From Singulisphaera sp. GP187 (GTDB lineage: Bacteria; Planctomycetota; Planctomycetia; Isosphaerales; Isosphaeraceae): 64,000 bases of DNA. The DNA lies in assembly GCF_900129635.1 (NCBI RefSeq), contig NZ_FSRB01000003.1, positions 930,001 through 994,000 of the forward strand. Direction: 5' to 3'. Below are positions 42,332-51,000 of this stretch, one piece after another. The translations under genes and the position numbers were made by a program. The notes beneath the pieces are model-generated. The model saw only the letters and a program-made list of their open reading frames with translations, searched no databases and was not told the DNA's origin. Every line of letters begins with the position of its first letter. Positions within the stretch are counted from its first letter, which is position 1.

Positions 42332-42380
42332 TTCTCAACCCCCACAACCGCTTCGCCTTACCGTTAGCTTCATGCCATTC

Positions 42381-42424
42381 GGGACATAGCGATTATCGAC
42401 AGTTGTCGATAATCGCTATGTCCC
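42381..42424. repeat. Long perfect hairpin at the left edge of IS110 copy 2
   Basis: A 21-bp perfect stem with a 2-base loop (GT). The stem core is identical to the one at 40006-40053, but the central bases differ (CAGTTG instead of AAACTG) and the outer G-run is shorter, so the two hairpins are independent members of one hairpin family. Confidence 0.8.
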
Positions 42425-42532
42425 CCTGGTATGTAGCAAATCAGAGAGAATAACTCTTAACTCTCTGGCTCATAAAGACTTCCATAGTAGGAGTGGGATT
42501 TCTTCCCGGTCCTTTCTTGGAGGTCCATTCGC

Positions 42533-44098
42533 ATGGCAACTCGCACTGCTTCCAGGCGGCATCGTCGCTCCCACGAGATTCAGAAGCCTACGGGAACCTT
42601 GCATCCCCGAGTGCAAGCCGTGGGCCCAGAACGGTTTGGGATCGTCAGCATCGATTGCGCCAAGGCACGATCCAAGTTCCTGCTGGCCGATTTCTATGGG
42701 ACGGTCCTGCTCCCTCCCACGGTCATCAACCACGATCGCGGGGGGTTCGAGGCAGCGATTCATGCGGTCCACGCGGCGGCTCAGCGGCTTCGGCTCGGGG
42801 TGGTGATCGTCGTGGTCGAACGCACGGGGCGGTTTCACCTGCCGGTCCAGGCCGCGTTCCAGGCGGCTGGCTTTGAGGTCCGGATCGTCCATCCCTTCGC
42901 CACCAAGCAATTTCGCCAGCCCGCCGATCCCGGCAATAAAACCGATGACACCGACCTCTCCGCCATCCATCGCGCGGCGGTCAACGGTTTCGGACTCCTC
43001 GAGCACGAACCCGACCCCCTCTACGCTGACCTCCAACTCCTGGCTCGTCATCGCCGCGATCTTGTCACCAAGAACGTCACACTTCGAAACCAAATTCACG
43101 ACCATTTTCAATTGATCATGCCAGGGTTTAGTGCGGTCATTGATCCGTTTGACAGCCCACTGCCGCTCTGGATCGTCAAGAACTTGCAATCGGCCGACGC
43201 GATTCTCGAGGTCGGTGTCCTCGGGCTCCTCAGGCGGCTTCGTGAGGCGGGATTCCATCCGCATCTGAAGACCGTCGAGAAGATCGTCGCCTGGTCCAAG
43301 GCGGCTCCCGCACAACATTCGCAATCGCCAAGTCATCTGCGGTTGCTCATGTCACTTGATGGAGATCGGATGACCAAGCTTGAGGCCATCCGGACCGTCG
43401 AAGGGGATCTCGCCGGGTTCCTGGCTCGCACCCCCTACGTGCTGTTGCTGGGAATTCCGGGGATCAACGTGGCGACCGCCGCCGAGTTCGCTGGCGAGAT
43501 GGGGCCGATCGGCCGTTATCCCAAAGCCCGTTCGATCACCGGCCGCGCCGGGCTGTTTCCCTCGCGGTATCAAAGCGACACCGTCGACCGGAGCAACGGG
43601 GCGTTGGTGCGCCGCGGCAATCACTCGCTCCGCGAAGTGATCCTCCGGATCGCCGACAATTTGATCACATGTAATGATTATTTCAGGATCCAAGCCGCCA
43701 AGTGGCGATTGAGTGGCAAGGATCCGCGCGACATCCATGTCAAGGTCGGCGGACGATTCTGCCGGATCGCCTACCAGATGGTGGCGGGGCAATCGGTCTA
43801 CCGCCACCCGAGCTGTCAGCATCGGCATTATGTTCTTGAAAAACTGATCAAATTTTTGAACGAACACAATGTTGATTGTGCACGTACTATGTTGATCTTG
43901 GATTCGGCGGTGTGCCAGCTTCCCCGATCGGAGCATCGGTCGGAGGCGGTCCCGCTGACCGAGGAACTGTCGCGGCCCCGGTCGAAGCGGGGAACCGGTC
44001 CGCAACTTTTGGGCGCGATTCTCCCCGCGGTCTTGGCGAAGCTGGGGGTGAATTTGCTACCATCGAGCGTGTCAGGGGAGCCTGATCCCACAGAGTGA
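42533..44098 (+). CDS. IS110 family transposase (copy 2)
   Basis: 521 residues, intact, with the same DEDD residues, spacing and TTGGAGG site as copy 1. Ser replaces Cys in the first motif (SIDCAKARSKF). High identity with copy 1 indicates recent transposition or gene conversion. Nothing suggests inactivation, so this copy is probably active. Confidence 0.93.
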   Translation: MATRTASRRHRRSHEIQKPTGTLHPRVQAVGPERFGIVSIDCAKARSKFLLADFYGTVLLPPTVINHDRGGFEAAIHAVHAAAQRLRLGVVIVVVERTGRFHLPVQAAFQAAGFEVRIVHPFATKQFRQPADPGNKTDDTDLSAIHRAAVNGFGLLEHEPDPLYADLQLLARHRRDLVTKNVTLRNQIHDHFQLIMPGFSAVIDPFDSPLPLWIVKNLQSADAILEVGVLGLLRRLREAGFHPHLKTVEKIVAWSKAAPAQHSQSPSHLRLLMSLDGDRMTKLEAIRTVEGDLAGFLARTPYVLLLGIPGINVATAAEFAGEMGPIGRYPKARSITGRAGLFPSRYQSDTVDRSNGALVRRGNHSLREVILRIADNLITCNDYFRIQAAKWRLSGKDPRDIHVKVGGRFCRIAYQMVAGQSVYRHPSCQHRHYVLEKLIKFLNEHNVDCARTMLILDSAVCQLPRSEHRSEAVPLTEELSRPRSKRGTGPQLLGAILPAVLAKLGVNLLPSSVSGEPDPTE

Positions 44099-44382
44099 CG
44101 ACCCGGCCGAGGGACCGAATAACGTCGAATGTCCCCGTGGCGCAAAGCCGTGGTTAAAGCGTGGCGCTCTGTCCGATCACCAACGTCGGATCCGGCTGTG
44201 TGGGGTCACTCCCCTGATATGACCAGTGTGGCGAGCGTGATCTGCAGCGACAGAGATGGTCCATCGGCCCGCGGTTCGTCCCCGGAATCTGAACAAACCG
44301 CCAGTATTCCTGGCCGGGACGGGGCCACTTCGTCCCCAGGCTGCCCGCCCTCGTTTTGACCGATTCCTACATGGCTGTCTTT
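44099..44382 (+). ncRNA. Candidate bridge-RNA region of IS110 copy 2
   Basis: The counterpart of 41726-42009, with very few differences. If a bridge RNA is encoded here, its target-binding loop should match the hairpin flank rather than the IS body. Confidence 0.35.
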
Positions 44383-44457
44383 TCTTTCCCCGCCATGGTT
44401 TTTCACTCTGCCGGGGCGATTAAAGGGGGGGGGGTGACGGCAACGTCACATCCATAT

Positions 44458-44997
44458 TCAACCATAACAGATGTTGGCGAGAACCTGGAAATCCGAGAAT
44501 GCCCCTCGCCGTTCTAATGCTGCAATTACTGATTCCGGATCTGCGATATGTTTTTCCATTAGCCAATCCCGAGTTAGCCGCAAAGTTGTGTGGTCGGTGG
44601 TTACACCTTCGGATTCCAAATGATCAGCTAGTTCACGTAGCATCTCCGGGGTCAGGCCCAAATCTCGCCATGCGTGGGAATTCTCACGAAGCAGGGCCAG
44701 TCGCTTCAGCGACTTCTTCGACTTGGGTTCACCTGCGTCGAATGCACGAGTCAAATAGGATAATGCCTTATCGTAAGTTAGGAGGCACTCCGCTAATTGC
44801 GACATCATCACCAACGCTTCCCGATTGTCAGGAAGTTCAGTCAAAACTTCTTCAAGCTGCTCCTGTGCCTTTGCGAAAAAAGGTAGTGAACCGGGGCTTG
44901 GCGCTCGCCGGGCATACGAACCTTGGTTCGACAGCCTCATCCCAAGTTGCAGGCTTTCTCGGGCCGCTTTCAACGAATCGAGGATTTTATCCTCCAC
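44458..44997 (-). CDS. TPR-like protein, candidate immunity protein of the RHS toxin
   Basis: About 179 residues. A GTG at 44997 has GGGGAGGTG just upstream; an earlier GTG at 45021 overlaps the RHS stop (GTGA). Both place the gene immediately after, and coupled to, the RHS gene. The protein is helical and acidic, with TPR-like units (LPFFAKAQEQLEEVLTELPD, REALVMMSQLAECLLTYDKA) and has no signal peptide, so it is probably cytoplasmic. Position, size and coupling fit an immunity protein that neutralises the RHS C-terminal toxin; the sequence itself names no family. Confidence 0.65.
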   Translation of the reverse strand: MEDKILDSLKAARESLQLGMRLSNQGSYARRAPSPGSLPFFAKAQEQLEEVLTELPDNREALVMMSQLAECLLTYDKALSYLTRAFDAGEPKSKKSLKRLALLRENSHAWRDLGLTPEMLRELADHLESEGVTTDHTTLRLTRDWLMEKHIADPESVIAALERRGAFSDFQVLANICYG

Positions 44998-45017
44998 ATT
45001 CCACCTCCCCTGTGAAT

Positions 45018-48000
45018 TCACGGTCGGCCTTGACGCCTACGAACTTGCTCTTCCAACTTGTTCAAGTCCGAACCCTGGAGCCTGGAATTGGAATAGTCGA
45101 AGCCCTCTCTGGCGGGTGTGTTACGACCATGTGCTTGAACATTCCCGGGCGGGTTTCTTGGATAATTAGGCCCACCACCACTTCCAGCGATCCGACGCCG
45201 CTCGTTCTCTAGCCAACCCCTAACGTGGCTGGGCTGGTTGGGATCGAACTCGTTGAGTTCCAATTGATCGGTGCGGAACTCACGCCCTTGTTGTTGCCCA
45301 AGCTTCGGTCCCCGGTTTCGTGTTCCGTTTGGAGCAGGACACGCTGGACCCCCGCTAAGGCCACCTCCCGATGCCGTCGACATCGCCATCTGGTTCAGGC
45401 CGCCCACCCCCTCCAGCAGGCCGAGCGCCGCCCCCGCGCTGATCGTCCCCAACCTCCTGGCCGACAGCGACAGCCTGACAGCCAGGGTGCCGGAGCCGCT
45501 CAAGGTGACGGCCGCCCCCCCTCCCGAGGATAGTGCCGGGACGATACCGGCACCACCGAACGCCAGCGACCCCGCAATCACCCCGACGTCGCCGGCGCGC
45601 CGGCTCGCCCTATGGGTGGCCGGATCTTCCGAGGTGACCAGATTGTAACTCCAGTCGTACGACGGGAAGTAATTCCGAGTCCCTCCAGTAATAGGCGTGA
45701 TCAGGTTGTTGTGGAAAGTCGCCGGCAGGTTCGCGACCCCGATCAAGGCATCCGTCCCGCTGTTGGCGACGTTTGCGACCCCCTGGCCGATACCCGCCAC
45801 CGCGGCGCAGCCAACGTTCAGGGTATCGCCTAACCACTGGCTCCAAGACACCATCCCGCTCGGGTCGGTGGCATTTGTCGGCCCGTTGCCGACGTAGCGG
45901 TAGAGGTTGGTGTCGCCGGCCGCGAAGCCGATCGGGTCCTCCTGCGTCCAGCGGCCCAGCGCCGCATCATAGTAGCGGGCCCGGTGGTACTGCAATCCCG
46001 TCGCGGTGTCGAGCTCACGACCGGTGAACTTGAACCGGTCCCCGGCCGACGGGTTGGTCTCGGCCGTGACGCGGCCGAAGCTGTCGTAGGCGACGTGGTC
46101 GATCACCGTGCCCGCCGTGTTGGCCAGGTCGCGGACCGTGCCCAGGCGGTCGGTCAGATACCACGCGGAGGTCCCGGCGGCATCGGTTCGAGCCAGGAGC
46201 ATGTCGACGGCCGGGCCGTGCAGGTAGCGGGTCTTCAGCGTCCCGGCGGCGTCGAAGTCGGCGTAGGGGTTGACGCCGTCGTAGGCCGTCCAGGACTGCA
46301 CGGGGGCGGCGGCCCCGGCGCCGTCGGCGTCGACGACAATGCCGATGCGGCGGTCGAACGCGTCGTAGGTGTAGGTGGCCTGCATCACGACGGTGCCGCC
46401 GGCGTTCTTGCGGGTGACGGCGGTGAGGCGGTTGCGGTGGTCGTAGGCGTAGGTGGTCACGGCGCCGGTGGCCGTCTCGGTCCGGGCCGTGAGGTTCCCC
46501 TCGGCGTCGTAGGTCAGGGTCGATCCGGGCGCCTGCTCGAGGCGGTTGCCGGTGCCGGTGACGTAGCCGGGCAGGGTCCGGTTGCCGTTGAGATCGTAGC
46601 TGTAGCCTTCGGAGCGGGCCCCGCCGACCCCGGTCAGTTGGCCGGTGTCGTCATAGGTGTAGTTGAGCGTCCCTTCGGCGTTGGTCTCGGTGGTGAGCCG
46701 GCTGGCGGCGTCATGGCCATACGTGTACGAAGCCAGGGTCGCACCGCCGGCGACCTGGTGGATCAGGGTGGTGAGCCGGTCGAGCGCGTCGTAGCCGAAG
46801 CTGGAGTTGACGGCCGTGCCGGTGCCGCCGAGGGTGCGTGTGAGCGCGGTGAGCCGGCTGTCGGCGTCGTAGCTGAAACCGACCTGGGGGCCGGCGTGGG
46901 ACCCGAGCGATCGGGCGATCGTGGTGAGGCGATTCAGGGCGTCGTAGGCGAAGGTGGTGACCCCGGTGCCGGCCCAGCCAGTGCCGGCGAGGTCGTCGGC
47001 CAGGCGGGTGCGGTTGCCGACGGCGTCGTAGCCGGAGGTGAGGGTGAGGCCGGGCTGGCCGGTGGCGGCGCCGGAGGTGGAGGCGGTCGTCTGGCGGCCG
47101 AGGTTGTCGTATGTGAACGTCAGGGTGGCGTCGGGGTCGGCGACCCCGAGGAGCTGGCTGGCGGCGTCGTAGGTCGAGGTGAACGTCCGGAGCGTGTTGC
47201 CGGCGCCGTCGAGCCAGCGTTCGTTGGTGCGGCGGCCGAGGCCGTCGTAGGCGAATGCGGTGCGGCGGCCGAGCCGATCGGTGACGCCGGTGAGCTGGTC
47301 GGCGGCGTCGTAGGCGAGCGTGGTGGCGAGTCCGCGGGGGTCGAGGATCGCCGTGAGCCGATCGAGAGCGTCATAGCTGAAGGTCGTGCGATTGCCCAGC
47401 GGGTCGGTGACCGCGGTGCGGTTGCTCACGGCATCGTAGGCATAGCGGGTCAGGCCGGAACGGGGATCGGCGACCGTGACGAGCCGGTCGAGACCGTCGT
47501 AGGTGGAGGTGGTGGTCTTGCCCAGCGGGTCGGTGACGGCGGTGCGGTTGCTCACCGCATCGTAGGCGTAGCGGGTCAGGCCGGAATGGGGATCGGTGAC
47601 CGTGACGAGCCGGTCGAGGCGGTCGTAGGCAAAGGTGGTGGTCTGGTTCAGCGGGTCGGTGACGGCGATGCGGTTGCCGACCGCGTCGTAGGCGTAGCGG
47701 GTCACCGGCGCGGTCAGCGGCCCGGCCCCGTCGGGGTCGGGGGCCGTGATCGTGGTCAAGCGATCGCGCAGGTCATAGGCGAAGGTCGAGGTCCGCCCCA
47801 GCGGGTCGATGGTGGTCGCGAGCCGGCCCAGATTGTCGTAAGTGAACCGTGACACCGGCGCGGTGAGCGGGCCGGCGCCGTCGGGGTCGGGTGCCGTGAC
47901 CTTGATGAGCTGACCGGCCGCGTCGTACTCGGAGGTGGTCACCCGGTTGAGGGGGTCGGTGACCGTGGTCGGCCGGCCGACGGCGTCATAGCTGTAGACC

Positions 48001-51000
48001 GTCACGGGCGAAGCGAGCGGGCCGGCGCCATCGGGATCGGGAGCGGTGATTGTGGTCAGGCGGTCGCGGACGTCGTAGGCGAAGGAGGTGATCCGCCCGA
48101 GCGGGTCGGTCGTGGACGTCAGCCGGCCCAGGTTGTCGTAGCCGTAGCTGGTCACCGGTGCGGTCAGCGGGCCGGCGCCGTCGGGGTCGGGACCGACCAC
48201 CGAGGCGAGCCGGCCGGCCGGGTCGTAGTTGGAGGTGGTGACCCGGCCCAGCGGGTCGGTGAGGCTGGTCAGGCGGTCCTCGGCGTCGTAGCCGTAGCGG
48301 GTCACCGGCGCGGTGAGCGGGCCGGCGCCGTCGGGGTCGGGCGCCGTGACGCTCGCCAGTCGTCCCGCCGTGTCGTACTGGTAGGTGGTGACCCGCCCCA
48401 GCGGGTCGGTCTCGGTCGTCAGCCGGCCCGCGGCATCATAGGTGGCGAAGGACCGCGGTGCGGCCTGCCCGAAGCCGTAGTAATTGCCGGGCGCCGGCAG
48501 GTCGTTGGGCTCGCCGAGGGAGATCGGCTGGCCTTGACCGGCGAGGAACAATTGGCCGGTGCTCGGCCGGTAGGTGGCGAGGTCGGCCGTGCCGTCGCCG
48601 TTGTAGTCGGCCGCCGCCGGCCGGTCTTGGGACCCGCCGTAGGAGATCGGCTGGGCTTGACCGGCGATGAACCATTGGCCGGTGCTTGGCTGGTAGACGG
48701 CAAGGTCGGCCTTGCCGTCGCCGTCGTAGTCGGCCGCCGCCGGCAGGCCGTTGGGCCCGCCAAAGGAAACCGGCTGGGCTTGACCGGCGATGAACCATTG
48801 GCCGGTGCTTGGCTGGTAGACGGCGAGGTCAACCTTGCCGTCGCCGTCGTAGTCGGCCGGCGCCGGCAGGTCGTTGGGCCCGCCGAAGGAGATCGGCTGG
48901 GCTTGGCCGGCGATGAACCATTGGCCGGTGCTCGGCCGGTACACGGCGAGGTCGGTCTTGCCGTCGCCGTCGTAGTCGGCCGCCGCCGGCAGGTCGTTGG
49001 GTTGGCCGAAGGAGGTGGGGACGCCGGAGAAAGGGGCGATGAACCATTGGCCGGTGCTCGGCCGATAGACGGCGAGGTCGGCCTTGCCGTCGCCGTCGAA
49101 GTCGGCCGCCGCCGGCCGGCCGTTGGCCCCGCCGAGGGAGATCGGCTGGGCTTGACCGGCGATGAACCATTGGCCGGTGCTCGGCCGGTAGGTGGCGAAG
49201 TCGGCCGTGCCGTCGCCGTTGTAGTCGGCCGGTGCCGGCCGGTCTTGGGACCCACCGAAGGAGATCGGCTGGGCTTGACCGGCGATGAACCATTGGCCGG
49301 TGCTCGGCCGGTAGACAGCGAGATCCGCGGTGCCGTCGCCGTTGTAGTCGGCCGGCGCCGGCAGGTCGTTGGGCCCGCCGAAGGAAACCGGCTGGGCTTG
49401 ACCGGCAAAGAACCATTGGCCGGTGCTCGGCCGGTAGACGGCGAGGTCGGCTGTGCCGTCGCCGTTGTAGTCGGCCGCCGCGGGCAGGTCGTTGGACCCG
49501 CCGTAGGCGATCGGCTGGGCTTGACCGGCGAAGAACCATTGGCCGGTGCTCGGCCGGTAGGTGGCGAGGTCGGGCCTACCGTCGCCGTTGTAGTCGGCCG
49601 CCGCGGGCAGGTCGTTGGACCCGCCGTAGGCGATGGGGGAGGTGGGGGCGCCGGAGGGAGCGGTGATCAACCACTGGCCGGTGCTCGGCCGGTAGACGGC
49701 CGGGTCGGCCGTGCCGGCGCCGTCGGGGTCCGACTGAGTGGTGCCGGTCTGACGGCCCATCGCGTCGTACTGATAGTAGGTGATGCGGCCCAACTCGTCG
49801 GTTTCCCGGATCAGGTCGTCGGCCGCGTTGTAGGCGAACTTCTGCGTGGCGCCCCCTGGCAAGGTGATCGTCGTCAGACGCCCCTTGCTGTCGTAGGCGA
49901 ACCCCGTCGTCGGCGCCACCAGCGGGCCGGCTCCGTCGGGGTCGGGACGGGTGACGCTGGTCAAGTTGCCCCGGCTGTCGTAGCTGGAGGTCGTCACCCG
50001 GCCCAGCGGGTCGGTCTCGGTGAGCCGGTTGCCCCGGCCGTCGAGCGTGTAGGTCGTGGTTTGCCCGGTCTCATCGCGGTAGCTCAACGGCTGGCTGAAC
50101 GTCGGGTCGTAGGTCCAGGCGCGGGTGGACAGGTCCGGCAACGTCATGCCGGTCAGGTTGCCCCGGCCGTCGTAGGCGAAGGTCGTCACCGGCGCGGTCA
50201 GGGGGCCGCCGGGGCCGTCAGGGTCCGGCCCGGTGATCTTGAGGACCCGGCCGTGGGCGTCCCGCTCGTATTGGGTGACGTTGCCCAGGGGATCGACCTC
50301 CTCGGTGACGTAGCCGAAGCGGTCGGTGGTGAGGGTGGTGGTGCGGTGGGTGGCGTCGACGACGGTGGCCTTGGCGGCGCTGGGCAGCGCCATCGGCGCC
50401 GGGTTGGCCGCGGTGCCCACACCGGTCGTGGGGTCGACGAGCCCCCGGATCGCGATCGGGGTCACCTGCTGCGCATCGAGGCCGGAGCGGGCCATCGAGA
50501 GCACCCTCAGCGAGGAGGGGTCGTAGGTGAACGTGGTGACCCGGCCCGTCGCGTCGTGGCTCGCGGTCATCAGGCCGTTGTCGTCGTAGGCGAAGGTCGA
50601 GACCGAGGAGGTCAGCGGGCCGGCGCCGTCGGGGTCGACCTGGGTGATCGACGTCAGCCGGCGGCCGATATAGCCGTAGGTGGTCACTCGGCCGGCGTAG
50701 TCGCGCATCGCCTGCAACAGGCCGCCGCTGTAGGTGTAGGTGGCGACCCGGCCGTAGGGATCGGTGGCCTGCCCGAGCTCTCCGGCTACACCGTCGCCGT
50801 CGCCGTCGACATAGGCATAGGTCGTCGCGTTGCCGTTGCGATCGACGCGCGCCGTGAGGAGGCCGCTGGCGTTGAATTCGCTCCGGCCGCCATCCTTGTG
50901 CGTCAGGACCCATCCGCCCGCTCCCGCGTGAGCCAGCCGCGAGGAGCTCCCCTCCGGGGTGATGTAGCCGCCCGCCCCGTCGTCGGCGAACCAGCCGGCG

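Larger units (their letters stand above)
42427..44382 (+). mobile_element. IS110/IS1111-like insertion sequence, copy 2
   Basis: The direct-repeat partner of copy 1, same orientation, about 370 bases downstream of its end. Left subterminal repeat at 42431-42442 and right one at 44362-44372. The common sequence ends at 44382, followed by unrelated DNA leading to a G10 run. Recombination between the two copies would delete the IS4 remnant. Confidence 0.82.

Noticed and set aside
44825..45169. 114-codon plus-strand frame between IS copy 2 and the RHS gene
   Set aside because: It is antisense to the candidate immunity gene and RHS end, both of which have better coding evidence.
48500..49720. Regular 123-bp repeats as a possible CRISPR array
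   Set aside because: Units are directly adjacent, in frame and coding; there are no unique spacers and no cas genes.
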